From positions 62,001-126,000 of the forward strand of contig QQVO01000021.1 in the NCBI GenBank assembly GCA_003388505.1: 64,000 nt of DNA. The letters run 5' to 3'. Shown piece after piece: positions 25,391 through 35,319 of this stretch. Made by a program: the position numbers and the translations under genes. The notes below the pieces were generated by a model that worked only from the letters and a program-made list of their open reading frames with translations, made no database searches and had not been told where the DNA came from. The stretch comes from Planctomycetota bacterium (lineage in GTDB: Bacteria > Planctomycetota > Planctomycetia > Planctomycetales > Planctomycetaceae). Position 1 is the first letter of the stretch; each line of letters opens with the position of its first letter.

Positions 25391-26467
25391 TTAGAACTCG
25401 CCAACCTGCTGGCCGTCCTGGATGTAATGCAGCTTCGCGTAAATGAGGTGCTCGATGTTTTCGCTCAGGAAATGGACCGAACCATCTGCGAGAACGAAGT
25501 GCGCGCCCCCCTCATGTGCACTGGAGGCCGCTCCCCCGTGATGCGACTGATAAGTCGAGTACTTCCCGTTGATGTGGTAATACTGGTTGTTGGCGTCAGC
25601 CGTGGTGGAACCGGGGTGCACCATAATGGAGGAAGCATGGTGCCTGTAGGCGGCCCAGCTTCCCTTGAAGTAGGTAAACCAGATCCCCGGTCTGTAGACG
25701 TAGCCGACATCCTGCCGCACTTCACCGAACAAAAGGGTGTTGCTTGTGCCGTCCGAAATCTCGCGGATTCTCGCCGCCCCGCTGTGACCGAAAGCGCCCC
25801 ACGGGCTGACGATGGTGCCGTCATACAGCGTTCGGAAGGGGTAGGCGTATACCCGCTTGTAGTAGCCGTAGTCAGCATTCGTCGAATAGCCAAGGCTTCC
25901 GATGGTCGGATAGTAGTTGCAGGGCCCGACGTCTCCGCCGAACGAATAGTGATTTGTGTCGGCGTAGTCTGGCACTGGCACCGGACCGGTGGGATCGGAG
26001 GGACAGAGAAAAGATGAAATGATCGTCTCGCGTGCGGGAATGGTATTGACGTTCGGCCAGCCGCAGGCCACGCCGGCGTGGGCGTACAACCCCCCCTGAC
26101 CCATATTCCCCATTGCGCACGAGAGATTGAACTGGTTGTAGAGCGCTGTCTGGTCCATGAACGGAAGCAGGAAGGTCTGGCAAACGATGTTCTGTGCCGG
26201 CCAATCCGGTGCCCCGTTCGCCGCTCCGTTGTATGTCACGAAGGACGTGCTGCCGGCTGCGATGTCTCCCGGCGGAAAAATGCCGTGGGTGTCGTGATAA
26301 TTGTGCAGGGCGACACCGATCTGCTTCAGATTGTTCTTGCACTGTGTCCGCCGCGCGGCCTCCCGCGCCTGCTGCACAGCCGGCAGCAGCAATGCAATCA
26401 GAATCGCAATAATCGCGATCACGACAAGAAGTTCAATCAGTGTAAAACCTCTGCGACGACGGGACAT
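25391..26467 (-). CDS. DUF1559 (SBP_bac_10) protein with type IV pilin-like N-terminus
   Basis: A 358-residue protein. The N-terminus [20 protein letters not shown] is a prepilin-type cleavage/methylation motif (cleavage after Gly, Glu at +5) with a hydrophobic helix. DUF1559 fills the rest, with [20 protein letters not shown] and the C-terminal H-X9-DG motif ([16 protein letters not shown]). GGAGG lies six bases before ATG 26467. Proteins of this kind are very numerous in planctomycetes and are thought to be pseudopilin-like envelope components; a specific role is not known. A promoter-like pair lies at 26533-26562. Confidence 0.92.
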   Translation of the reverse strand: MSRRRRGFTLIELLVVIAIIAILIALLLPAVQQAREAARRTQCKNNLKQIGVALHNYHDTHGIFPPGDIAAGSTSFVTYNGAANGAPDWPAQNIVCQTFLLPFMDQTALYNQFNLSCAMGNMGQGGLYAHAGVACGWPNVNTIPARETIISSFLCPSDPTGPVPVPDYADTNHYSFGGDVGPCNYYPTIGSLGYSTNADYGYYKRVYAYPFRTLYDGTIVSPWGAFGHSGAARIREISDGTSNTLLFGEVRQDVGYVYRPGIWFTYFKGSWAAYRHHASSIMVHPGSTTADANNQYYHINGKYSTYQSHHGGAASSAHEGGAHFVLADGSVHFLSENIEHLIYAKLHYIQDGQQVGEF

Positions 26468-26532
26468 GACTGCCTCCTCCTCAAGAACAGATTGAAATGA
26501 GATGCTCCCGGAACGGGCTCTGCCGGTGTACG

Positions 26533-26562
26533 ATTACACGCTGACACGGTGCAGTCTGACAA
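26533..26562 (-). promoter_or_regulatory. Sigma-70-like promoter for the DUF1559 gene
   Basis: On the minus strand TTGTCA (26562-26557) and TGTAAT (26538-26533) are separated by 18 bases, about 60 bases from the start codon. TGACAATGTCA (26557-26567) is a small palindrome over the -35. The rest of the 366-base divergent gap to glgC holds an A10 run near 26590 and no gene. Confidence 0.4.
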
Positions 26563-26833
26563 TGTCAAGGGGGATTTTCAATCAGAATTCAAAAAAAAAA
26601 GAGATTTCGCCGTCTGTCAGGGGCGTTCCACCGGGCGTCGCTCGCGCGAACCATGCGCCCTGCTTCACCGCCGTGGACCGGCGGCGGGGACGGCGATCCT
26701 CCAAGGGGATGTTTCCCGCGTCAATTTTCGTTACAAGGGAGGGCGCTGAACATGCTGAGCGCACGGCTCGAATCGATTCAACACCTTCAGCTTCACCACT
26801 TCACTGACGCCCGAGTCCACAAACGACATCGAT

Positions 26834-28132
26834 ATGCCTGTTGACCCCCGCGACGTGCTCTGTCTCATCCTTGGCGGCGGAAAAGGGACCCGGTTGCGGC
26901 CCTTGACCGAACATCGCTCCAAACCGGCCGTCCCCCTCGCCGGAAAATACCGCCTGATCGACATTCCGATCTCAAACTGCCTCAACAGCGGCATCCGGCG
27001 CATGTACCTGCTGACGCAGTTCAACTCCGTCAGCCTGCACCGGCACATCCGCCAGACGTACCGATTCGATCCGTTCGCCGGGGGGTTCGTCGAAATCCTC
27101 GCCGCGCAGCAGACCAACGAAGGCGAACTCTGGTACGAGGGCACCGCCGACGCGGTCCGCAAGAACCTCCGGTACGTCCAGCAGGCCGACGCAAAGTACG
27201 TGCTGATCCTCTCCGGGGACCAGTTGTATCGCATGGACTTCCGGGACATGCTGCGGACGCACGTTGAGTCGGGCGCCCCGGCGACGATCGCCGCGCTGCC
27301 GGTCGACCGGGAAAAAGCCTCAGCCTTCGGCATCATGCGGATCGACGGGGAGGGGTGCGTCGAGGGCTTTGTCGAGAAACCGCAGACCGATGAAGAACTC
27401 GAGGTCGTGCGGACCGACCCCGATTGGATTGCTTCACACGGAATCGACCCGCAGGGACGGGAGTGCCTGGCCAGTATGGGCATCTATCTGTTCGATCGTC
27501 ACACACTCGTCGACCTGCTGGAGAAGACGGAGTACGAGGACTTCGGCCGGGAGGTGTTTCCGGCGGCGCTCCGCGAGCAGTGGGTGAAGGTTCACCTGTT
27601 CGACGGGTACTGGGAGGACATCGGGACGATTCGCGCGTTCTACGAATCGAATCTGCTGCTGGCGGAAAGCGATCCTCAATTCACGCTGGTGCATCCGGAC
27701 GGCCCGATCTACACGCGGCCCCGCTTTCTGCCCCCCACGCGGATCGACGGGGCGACGATCATCGGGAGCCTCGTGGCGGACGGCTGCCGGATCGAACAGG
27801 GGACGGTGATCGACCAGAGCCTGGTCGGACTGCGGTGCGTGATCGCCACCGACGTCACGATCCGCAAGTCGGTGCTGATGGGCGCGGACTTCATGCCGTC
27901 CGATCCGGCGGCGCCGTCGACGGACGACGGAAATCCGCCGCTGGGCATCGGCGACCGCACGGTGATCGAAGGGGCGATCGTCGACAAGAACTGCCGCATC
28001 GGCAAGGACGTGACGATCCGGGCGACCGGCGACTCCTCCCTGCCTGACTGCGAGCGCGGTCCCGTCATCGTCAGGGACGGCGTCATCGTTGTGCCGCGGG
28101 GCGCGATTGTCCCGGACGGCTGGACGTTCTGA
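26834..28132 (+). CDS. glgC: Glucose-1-phosphate adenylyltransferase
   Basis: A 432-residue ADP-glucose pyrophosphorylase, the usual length. It has the nucleotide-binding motif GGGKGTRLRPLTEHRSKPAV near the N-terminus, then the effector-site arginines and IDIPISNCLNSGI, WYEGTADAVR, LSGDQLYRMD, the sugar-binding SMGIYLFDR and YWEDIGTIRAFYE. A left-handed beta-helix C-terminal domain follows (IIGSLVADGCRIEQGTVIDQ). It makes ADP-glucose from glucose-1-phosphate and ATP, the committed step of bacterial glycogen synthesis. It stands alone here, 24 kb from the glgB/treZ/glgX-treY operon, and no glgA is in the window. Confidence 0.95.
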   Translation: MPVDPRDVLCLILGGGKGTRLRPLTEHRSKPAVPLAGKYRLIDIPISNCLNSGIRRMYLLTQFNSVSLHRHIRQTYRFDPFAGGFVEILAAQQTNEGELWYEGTADAVRKNLRYVQQADAKYVLILSGDQLYRMDFRDMLRTHVESGAPATIAALPVDREKASAFGIMRIDGEGCVEGFVEKPQTDEELEVVRTDPDWIASHGIDPQGRECLASMGIYLFDRHTLVDLLEKTEYEDFGREVFPAALREQWVKVHLFDGYWEDIGTIRAFYESNLLLAESDPQFTLVHPDGPIYTRPRFLPPTRIDGATIIGSLVADGCRIEQGTVIDQSLVGLRCVIATDVTIRKSVLMGADFMPSDPAAPSTDDGNPPLGIGDRTVIEGAIVDKNCRIGKDVTIRATGDSSLPDCERGPVIVRDGVIVVPRGAIVPDGWTF

Positions 28133-28328
28133 TTTCCGGAACCATCTCTCGCGACCCGCTCTCTGACTCCCGAGCAGTCAATTCACCTCTTGTACCCGTG
28201 ATGCCCCCGATCCATAATTGACCTGTGGGCTGCCGGTCAGCGGGGAGCGTTCGCCGGAATCAAACGGTTCTCATGTTGACGGAACTGCAACGGTTGTTGA
28301 ACGTGAAGAGCGGCGGGGGTTGTTTCGA

Positions 28329-29957
28329 ATGATGCGTACACTTCCCAAGCGGCGAATCGCGGCCCTGCTTGCCGTGTTCGCATGCGTCTGGTCCCTGGCG
28401 CCGGACGGCGCCGGAGGCGCTCCGCGGTCGCGGAGGAAACCGGGCAAGTCACAGGCCGTCAAGAACCTGCCGGAGCTGAAGACGCCGGAGGACAAGATCC
28501 GGTTTCTGGAAATGATCCGGAACACGTTTCCGGCGATTCGCAGCGGAACGCCGAACCTCTCGTCAATCACGCTGGATGAGATTCTCGACCGCTACGTGAC
28601 CGATGAAACCTCAACGCCGCTGGCCGAGGTCGTGGACGATGAGACGTTTCTCCGCCGCGTGTCGCTCGATCTGGCAGGTCAGATTCCGACCCCCGGCGGA
28701 ATCCGGCGTTTCGTCAGCAGCACGGACAAGCGAAAACGGTCCCTGGTGATCGACGAGTTGCTGGAGACCGACCAGTTCGCCCGCAAGCAGGCGCGCTACT
28801 GGCGCTCGGTTGTCTTTCACGACTCCGGCGCCAATCGCAACATGGTGAACCCCCAGGCTTTCGAGGACTGGCTGTTTGAGGAGTTCAAGGCGGGCACGGG
28901 TTGGGATCGCATTGTCGGGGAAATGGTCTCCGCGACTCCCCGGCGCCAGAAGGACGTTAAAGCCCAGGACAACGGCTGGCAGCAGGACTACGGGCCGAAC
29001 AACTTCGTGCTGGCCTGCGAGAACAAGCCGGAGGTGATGGCGGCGCAGACCGCTCGGTTGTTCATGGGGATTTCCATCGGCTGCGCGGAGTGCCACGACC
29101 ATCCGTTCGACGACTGGCAGCGGGAGCAGTTCCACGAACTCGCCGCCTTCTTTGCGCCGGGCAAGTACTTCATGAGCGATCAGTACGACCCGTCGCAGCG
29201 GACGGAGATGGAAGCCAGATTCCTGCTCGGGGAAGAACCTCCGCTGGGGTTGAAGCCGGACCAGCGCCGCGTCGCCGGCGCCGCCTATCTCATCTACAAC
29301 CCGGACAACCACTGGTTCGCTCGCGCATTCGTCAACCGGGTCTGGAGCGAACTGCTCGGCGACGGGTTCTATGCGGTTGACAGCCTCGGTCCCGACAAGG
29401 AGGTCGTGCATCAACTGGTGATTAACCGCATTGCCGCCTCGTTTCGTTACAGCGAGTTCGACGTCAAGTGGCTGTTTCGGCTGATCTGCAACTCCCAGGC
29501 GTACCAGCGCGAGATCCGCACCATCGAGGACGAGGCGGACCTGTTCACCGCCGTTCGGCCTTCGCGGCTGCGTTCCTGGGAGGTGGCCGATTGCCTCGAA
29601 ATCGTGATCGGCAAGCACGAAGGTCTGCGGAATGCCGTCACCACCGCGTTCGAGCAGAATCCCTCCATCCCCCAGCAGGATCTGGAAGGATCGCTGCAAC
29701 AAGCCCTGTTGCTGATGAACAACACCGTGCTCCAGCAGCGGATCGCAGACAGTCCTCTGAAGAAAGAACTTCTGGAACTGGATGACGATCAGGAAGTCAT
29801 CCGCCATGCCTTTCTGGGCGTCCTCGCCCGGACGCCGACGACGGACGAAACGGCGCGGTATGTCAGCTACTTCAAGCAGATCCCGGACCGGCGGGAGGCT
29901 GTTGAGGATCTGATCTGGGTGCTGATCAACTCGGCGGAGTTCACCACCAAACGTTAG
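28329..29957 (+). CDS. Secreted DUF1549-DUF1553 protein (short form)
   Basis: A protein of 542 residues from ATG 28329, giving a signal peptide (RRIAALLAVFACVWSLAPDG). DUF1549 spans about 75-330 (VVDDETFLRRVSLDLAGQIP, and CxxCH in CAECHDHPFDDWQREQF). DUF1553 spans about 330-535 (RAFVNRVWSELLGDGFYAVD, LLLMNNTVLQQRIADSPLKK). It lacks PSCyt1, Ig-like and LamG parts, so it is the most compact of the three here. A DUF1501 gene follows after 65 bases, so the pair is probably one operon. The gap upstream (28133-28328) shows no gene. Confidence 0.9.
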   Translation: MMRTLPKRRIAALLAVFACVWSLAPDGAGGAPRSRRKPGKSQAVKNLPELKTPEDKIRFLEMIRNTFPAIRSGTPNLSSITLDEILDRYVTDETSTPLAEVVDDETFLRRVSLDLAGQIPTPGGIRRFVSSTDKRKRSLVIDELLETDQFARKQARYWRSVVFHDSGANRNMVNPQAFEDWLFEEFKAGTGWDRIVGEMVSATPRRQKDVKAQDNGWQQDYGPNNFVLACENKPEVMAAQTARLFMGISIGCAECHDHPFDDWQREQFHELAAFFAPGKYFMSDQYDPSQRTEMEARFLLGEEPPLGLKPDQRRVAGAAYLIYNPDNHWFARAFVNRVWSELLGDGFYAVDSLGPDKEVVHQLVINRIAASFRYSEFDVKWLFRLICNSQAYQREIRTIEDEADLFTAVRPSRLRSWEVADCLEIVIGKHEGLRNAVTTAFEQNPSIPQQDLEGSLQQALLLMNNTVLQQRIADSPLKKELLELDDDQEVIRHAFLGVLARTPTTDETARYVSYFKQIPDRREAVEDLIWVLINSAEFTTKR

Positions 29958-30022
29958 CGACGCGTCATCATCGTCCGCTCGAGAAATTCCCAAGGGGACC
30001 GCTTTCAGGCGCAAGAACCTGC

Positions 30023-31327
30023 ATGAATTGTCCGATGCCCAACAACAACCTGCTGAACGTGTGTCTCAACCGGGACGGACAAGTCTCTCGTCGCCGGCTG
30101 CTGCAAGTCGCCGGGGGCGGCTTCGCCGGACTTGGCGGGCTCCCTTTCCTGCAGAGACTCGGACTCGCCGCCGATGAGGCCAGGCGGAACGGTCGCGCGT
30201 GCATCGTCGTGTTCCTCAACGGGGCGCCGAGCCAGTTCGAGACCTGGAACCCGAAGCCCGGAACCGAAAACGGCGGCCCCACGCAGGTGATTGACACCGC
30301 AATTCCCGGCGTCCCGTTCGCGGAGTACTGGCCCAAACTGGCCGCGATGATGAACGACGTCTCCGTGATTCGCACGATGGCCGGAAAAGAAGCGGCCCAC
30401 GATCGGGGGACGTATCACTTGTTGACCGGCCGGCGTCTCGGCGGCGCTTCGAGGTTTCCCCACTTCGGTTCGGTGGTCTCTCACGAATTGGGCGACCCGG
30501 ACGCCGAGATTCCGAACTTCATCAGCATCGGCGACACTCTGAACGCAGGCTTTCTGGGCGTCAGGTTCTCTCCGTTTGTCGTGCCCCGTGCCGGGGAGTT
30601 GCCGGCCAATGTCGAGGCGACGGTCGCGGAAACTCGCGTCGACCGCAGGCTCTCCCTGCTCGCGGATCAGGACGCCGACTTCCAGACCGCCGGCGCCGAA
30701 CGGATCGCAGCCGAACATCAGGAACTGTACCGCAAAGCCGCGCGGTTGATGACGTCCGAGCATCTGAAGGCCTTCACCGTGGAGGGGGAGTCCGATGCCG
30801 TCAAGTCGCAATACGGCAGGCATGAGTTCGGCCAGGGATGCCTGATCGCACGGCGGCTGGTTGAGTCCGGCGTGCCGTTCGTCCAGGTGCGGCGCAGCGG
30901 CTGGGACATGCACGCCAACTTGTGGCAGAACATCCCCCGCGCGGCCGGAGAGGTCGACGAAGGCGTTTCGGCGCTCCTCACCGACCTCAAACAGCGCGGA
31001 ATGCTCGAAAAAACGCTTGTCGTCGTGCTCGGGGAATTCGGCCGAACCCCCAAGATCAACCAGAGCACGCCGAACGTCGGCCGAGACCACTTCGCCAGAA
31101 ACTTCAATCTGCTGATGGCCGGCGGGGGAATCAAAGGCGGCGTCTGTGTGGGGACCACCAGCAGCGACGGCATGGAAATCGACGACCGGCCGGTGGAAGT
31201 GGACGACTTCTTCCACACGATGTGCCGCTGCATGGGCATCGACGCGGACAAGGAACTGATCACTCCCGAGGGCCGGCCCCTGCGGATCGTTGATGCCGGT
31301 GCTCCGGTTGAAGAATTGCTGTCCTGA
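30023..31327 (+). CDS. DUF1501 family secreted protein
   Basis: A 434-residue protein with a TAT-type signal (VSRRRLLQVAGGGFAGLGG). DUF1501 follows with CIVVFLNGAPSQFETWNPKP, then VVVLGEFGRTPKINQSTPNV and DHFARNFNLLMAGGGIKGG near the C-terminus, which match metal-site-like positions of the sulfatase/phosphatase superfamily. It is the partner of the DUF1549/DUF1553 protein at 28329. ATG 30035 is an alternative start. Function is unknown. Confidence 0.9.
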   Translation: MNCPMPNNNLLNVCLNRDGQVSRRRLLQVAGGGFAGLGGLPFLQRLGLAADEARRNGRACIVVFLNGAPSQFETWNPKPGTENGGPTQVIDTAIPGVPFAEYWPKLAAMMNDVSVIRTMAGKEAAHDRGTYHLLTGRRLGGASRFPHFGSVVSHELGDPDAEIPNFISIGDTLNAGFLGVRFSPFVVPRAGELPANVEATVAETRVDRRLSLLADQDADFQTAGAERIAAEHQELYRKAARLMTSEHLKAFTVEGESDAVKSQYGRHEFGQGCLIARRLVESGVPFVQVRRSGWDMHANLWQNIPRAAGEVDEGVSALLTDLKQRGMLEKTLVVVLGEFGRTPKINQSTPNVGRDHFARNFNLLMAGGGIKGGVCVGTTSSDGMEIDDRPVEVDDFFHTMCRCMGIDADKELITPEGRPLRIVDAGAPVEELLS

Positions 31328-31366
31328 AACCGATTCGTGGGGCCGGAACGTCTCACCAGCTCTTTT

Positions 31367-31395
31367 TTGCGTTTGTGCTGTTCGTTGCGTAAGAT
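31367..31395 (+). promoter_or_regulatory. Sigma-70-like promoter for the coiled-coil/DUF4159 operon
   Basis: TTGCGT (31367-31372) and TAAGAT (31390-31395) are separated by 17 bases, about 50 bases before ATG 31445. Confidence 0.42.
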
Positions 31396-31444
31396 GTGTT
31401 GAACGTCGAGTTCACCGCATTTCGTGAAGCAGGGAGCGGCCTTT

Positions 31445-34400
31445 ATGAGCCAGGCCACGTTACCGCCTGCGATCGACCGCGATTCCGAGAGTGAAGCGCG
31501 GCAACGGCATTGGGTGACCAGTCCGCTCTTCGGTCTGCTGCAGTCGACCAACCGCGTCAAGACGTTCCTGGAGACGACGTCCTCTGGCTTTCGCGGAGTG
31601 GCTGCGCTCCTGCTGCTGGCAGTGATCGCCGTCTTCACCGACGCCGCCCTCGCTCTTTCTCCCGCCGGGCGGATTATCGTCGATGTGATCCTGATCGGCA
31701 GCCTCTGCGCGGCCTTGGCGATTTCCATCGCCCACATTTTCCGCAACCGGTTCAATCCACAACAAACGGCGCGCGTCCTCGAAGAGCGGATGAACGTGAC
31801 GAACAGCCTGTTCGTCAACGGCGTCGACTTCGCCTCTGCCCCCGGTCGGAACGACAGCCCGCAGTTGCGCGAGCGGACCGTTCGCATGGCCGACGAGCGC
31901 GCCGCCAGCATTTCCTCGCTCGACGTGTTCCCCTTCACGCCGCTCTACAAAGCGATCGGAGTGGCGGGGTTGGCCACGGTCGCGGTGCTGTCGACCTATT
32001 TCATGGCACCGCGCGTCTACGGCATGGTCGTTCCCAGGTTGCTCGACCCGACCGGCGATCATCCCCCGTTTACGCTGGTCGAGTTCAATGTCGAGATCAC
32101 GCCCGATCCGATCTATCACGGCCGGCCTGCCGCCATTACGGCCACGCTCGACGGACCGGAGCGCATCGAACAGGCGGCGGTGGTCTTCCTCGGCGAAGGG
32201 GAAGACGAACGCGTGCCGATGTATCCGGGCGAGGAGCGGCAGTTCGTCTTGCAGATCGAGCAGGCCGCGCAATCCCGGCAGTTCTATATCGACACGCCGC
32301 GCGGCCGCAGCCAGACGATGACTCTGAAAGTCCTGGAGATCCCGTTCATCGAAGAGGTGCGAGTCGCCTACGAATATCCCGCCTACACCGGTTGGTCCGG
32401 TCAGCAGCACCGGCTCGACGGCCGCGGGCTCCGCGCGCTGGAAGGGACGAAGATCACCGTCGCGGCAACGTCCAACATCCCGCTGCAGGGCGGGCAGTTG
32501 ATTCTCGAAGCGACCGGAGAAGATGCCACGTCCCAGGCCACCGTCGCATTGACGCCGCACCCGGCCGAACCCAACACCGTCAGCGGCACGTTTCCGATCG
32601 AGTTCAGCGGGCGGTTTGAACTCTCGATCGTTTCCCACAAGAGCGTCCCCAGCCTGGAAGCGGTCGACGGCCCGTTGACGGTTGTCCCCGACCGCAATCC
32701 CGACGTCGTCATTGTTTCGCCGGGACCGTACGTGGTGGCGGTCGAAAACTGGCAGGTGCCCGTGACGATCGAAGCAGTCGACGATGTCGGGATTTCGCGG
32801 ATGCGGCTCTTCCGCAGTGTGAATGGCTGGGGACCGAACGACGTAGACGTCGATTTCGTCCAGCCGCAGCCCAACACCGCTCGCGCGCAAACGGAGTTCG
32901 ACTTGCCCGCGCTCGGCGCGGGGGCCGGCGACCTGATCACGTACTACGTTTCCGCCTACGACAATCACCCGAGCGGCCGGCAGTTCGAAGACAGCGAGAC
33001 CCACACAATTCAGGTCATTTCCGAAGAGGAATACCGGCAGTACGCCCGGCAGCAGTACCAGATGGAGGAGATGATCGCCGAGTTCGAAGCGATCCGCGAA
33101 CAATTGGACGAACTGCAGCAGCAGCGCGAGGAGCTTCTGGATGAACTGGAAGAGTTGCGAAAGGAGATGGAGGCGTCCCCTGAACCGACGGAAGAAATGC
33201 TGCAGAAGATGGAGCAACTGGAAGAGCAGTTGCAGCAGTTCTCGGAAAACGCGGAGACGCTCGCCAAGCGCCTGGACGAACGCGCCGAACAGTTGGAACT
33301 CTACGAAGTTGAGGAGCCGTACCTGGAACTGCTCCGCAAGCTGAGCGACCAGTTGCAGCAGCAATCGGAATCGGCGTCGAACGTCGGTGAGTCGATGCAG
33401 CAGATGCGGGAGCAACCGCTGGAAACGCTCCGCAAGGAGGAATTCCTCGATGCCGAACAGCAGTTCCGGGAGGAGAACGAGCCTTTCAGCGAACAGTCGC
33501 AGGAAACGCTCGACTCGGCCGCCCAGGACATGGAGCTGTATCAGATGGCCGATTCGCTGCTCTCGGCGGCGGACCGGATGCGGTCGATCATCTCGCGGCA
33601 GCGCGAACTGGCCGATCGCTTCGGAGAGATCGGCGACACCGAATCGTTGACTCCCGATCAACAGGACCGCGCCGACAGGTTGGCCAAGGAACAGGAACTA
33701 CTCGAGCAGGATCTGCAGCAGACAATGCAGCAAATGCGGGAAGCGGCCGAAGCGGCGCAGGAGCGGCTGCCCGAGATGTCTCAGAGTGCCCTGGAACTGT
33801 GCGACAAGCTCGGCTCGATGGGCGTTGCAGAAGACCAGCAGACGGCGGCCAGCGAAGCCCGCGCCGGCTCGGGGCGACCGGCGCATGAAGCAGCCGAGTC
33901 GGCGGCACAGAAGCTGGAGTCGTTGCAGGGCGAGTGCTCCAACTGTCAGGGCGCAGCGGAAGGGATGTGTGACAAGCTCGACGGTCCACTCTCACTCTCG
34001 CAGCAGCGCCTCGAGCAATGCCTCAATCAACTCGCCCAGGGGCGCGGCATCCCCGGGCTGGGCAACAAACCGGGCAGTGGCCAGGGACAACAACCGGGGC
34101 AAAGCGGCATGGGAGGCATGAACGGACAGAATGGACAGCCCGGCAGCGGGCAGGGACAGATGCCCATGTGGCGGCCCGGCCAATCGTTCCCCGGCTCGCA
34201 AGCGGCGATTACGGTCCTCGGCCCGCACACGATGACCGAGCAGATGCGCGAGTCCCCCTCCGGCCGCCTCGGCGGCGATGACCGCGGCCGGTGGATTCCG
34301 TTCGGCACGGACGAAGCCCCGTTCGGAGCGGAATCCCTGAATCCGGAAACACGCGACTCAACGCATTCGTCGGCAGGGCAGTTGAGAGGTGTGCCGGTTC

Positions 34401-34453
34401 CTTATCGGGACGCGGCCGAAGCGTATTTCAAACGTCTGGCCGAGGAACGATAG
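31445..34453 (+). CDS. Large membrane protein with coiled coil (DUF4175-like)
   Basis: A 1,002-residue protein from ATG 31445 (GGGAG upstream). Two membrane helices lie near 47-100 (AALLLLAVIAVFTDAALAL; VILIGSLCAALAISIAHIF) and a third near 175-195. An extracytoplasmic beta-rich part of about 330 residues follows. A long Glu/Gln/Leu-rich coiled coil runs from about 525 to 830, for example LDELQQQREELLDELEELRK. The end is Gly/Gln-rich and low in complexity. The layout resembles DUF4175 proteins, but I cannot confirm the family by reading. It sits 81 bases before the DUF4159 gene. In planctomycetes such genes often lie in MoxR/BatA-type clusters; those partners are missing here. Confidence 0.75.
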   Translation: MSQATLPPAIDRDSESEARQRHWVTSPLFGLLQSTNRVKTFLETTSSGFRGVAALLLLAVIAVFTDAALALSPAGRIIVDVILIGSLCAALAISIAHIFRNRFNPQQTARVLEERMNVTNSLFVNGVDFASAPGRNDSPQLRERTVRMADERAASISSLDVFPFTPLYKAIGVAGLATVAVLSTYFMAPRVYGMVVPRLLDPTGDHPPFTLVEFNVEITPDPIYHGRPAAITATLDGPERIEQAAVVFLGEGEDERVPMYPGEERQFVLQIEQAAQSRQFYIDTPRGRSQTMTLKVLEIPFIEEVRVAYEYPAYTGWSGQQHRLDGRGLRALEGTKITVAATSNIPLQGGQLILEATGEDATSQATVALTPHPAEPNTVSGTFPIEFSGRFELSIVSHKSVPSLEAVDGPLTVVPDRNPDVVIVSPGPYVVAVENWQVPVTIEAVDDVGISRMRLFRSVNGWGPNDVDVDFVQPQPNTARAQTEFDLPALGAGAGDLITYYVSAYDNHPSGRQFEDSETHTIQVISEEEYRQYARQQYQMEEMIAEFEAIREQLDELQQQREELLDELEELRKEMEASPEPTEEMLQKMEQLEEQLQQFSENAETLAKRLDERAEQLELYEVEEPYLELLRKLSDQLQQQSESASNVGESMQQMREQPLETLRKEEFLDAEQQFREENEPFSEQSQETLDSAAQDMELYQMADSLLSAADRMRSIISRQRELADRFGEIGDTESLTPDQQDRADRLAKEQELLEQDLQQTMQQMREAAEAAQERLPEMSQSALELCDKLGSMGVAEDQQTAASEARAGSGRPAHEAAESAAQKLESLQGECSNCQGAAEGMCDKLDGPLSLSQQRLEQCLNQLAQGRGIPGLGNKPGSGQGQQPGQSGMGGMNGQNGQPGSGQGQMPMWRPGQSFPGSQAAITVLGPHTMTEQMRESPSGRLGGDDRGRWIPFGTDEAPFGAESLNPETRDSTHSSAGQLRGVPVPYRDAAEAYFKRLAEER

Positions 34454-34534
34454 TGACCGCTGGCCGGTTTCGCAGTGAGCAACAGTCGCCGGCATGATAT
34501 GATCCCCAGACGGAACGCCGTTCAGGAGACCGAC

Positions 34535-35293
34535 ATGAATAGATCGATCCGAAACGCTGTTGCCACGCCGCTGATCCTCGGCGCGATGTCGATGGCGGTG
34601 CTGGCCTGGTCGCCCGTTCCCGCGCAATCGATCGTCGATTCGATCTTTGACGACCTGGTCGAACAGGAAGCAGAGGAAGCAGCGCCCGCCGAGCCGGCCG
34701 TGATTCAGCCGGGAATCGTGAATTGCGCAACGTTGACTTATGGCAACGGAAAATCGTCCCGCTGCTTCAGCGAGGAGTTCCTTTCGCAGATCAGCCGGGA
34801 CAGCCATATCATCGCAAATCCAAGGCTCGTTCCCGCCAATCTCGAATCCTCGGAACTGTTTCAGTTCCCCTTCGCCGTCATGACGGGTGAAGGAAACTTC
34901 AGTTTGACCGAACAGCAGCGCGTCAACATGCGGCATTACCTCGAAGGGGGCGGCTTTATCATTGCCTCGGCCGGATGCAGCAGCGACACCTGGCAGCAGG
35001 GCTTTCGCAGCGAGATCGCCAAGGTCTTCCCCGAGATCGGTCTCACACGGATCGATCCTTCGCACCCGGTGTTTCACACCGTTTACGAAATCAAGGCCCT
35101 GCAGCGCAAAGGTCGCGGCACCGCCCATCTGGAGGGCCTGGAGATCGACGGCAAGATCGTGCTGATCTTTTCGCCCGACGGCCTGAACGACACCGCCATG
35201 GCGGGCGGCAATTGCTGCTGCTGCGGCGGCGACGAAATCCGCAACGCGCGGCAGATGAACGTCAACCTCCTCGCCTACACGCTGACCCACTGA
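34535..35293 (+). CDS. DUF4159 domain protein, exported
   Basis: A protein of 252 residues from ATG 34535 (AGGAG seven bases before). It has a signal peptide (ATPLILGAMSMAVLAWSPVPAQ) and a DUF4159-type fold (NCATLTYGNGKSSRC, then MRHYLEGGGFIIASAGCSSD and HPVFHTVYEIKALQ). The domain resembles a glutamine-amidotransferase-like fold without a clear catalytic triad. Near the C-terminus there are four consecutive cysteines (GGNCCCCGGDEIRN), unusual for an exported protein. Function unknown; co-transcription with the coiled-coil protein is likely. Confidence 0.8.
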   Translation: MNRSIRNAVATPLILGAMSMAVLAWSPVPAQSIVDSIFDDLVEQEAEEAAPAEPAVIQPGIVNCATLTYGNGKSSRCFSEEFLSQISRDSHIIANPRLVPANLESSELFQFPFAVMTGEGNFSLTEQQRVNMRHYLEGGGFIIASAGCSSDTWQQGFRSEIAKVFPEIGLTRIDPSHPVFHTVYEIKALQRKGRGTAHLEGLEIDGKIVLIFSPDGLNDTAMAGGNCCCCGGDEIRNARQMNVNLLAYTLTH

Positions 35294-35319
35294 TCGACGA
35301 CAAATTCTCACCCACTTGG

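Noticed and set aside
31460-33661. A 733-codon minus-strand open frame
   Set aside because: Antisense to the coiled-coil protein; the Leu/Phe-rich reading is the complement of the Glu/Gln-rich coiled coil.
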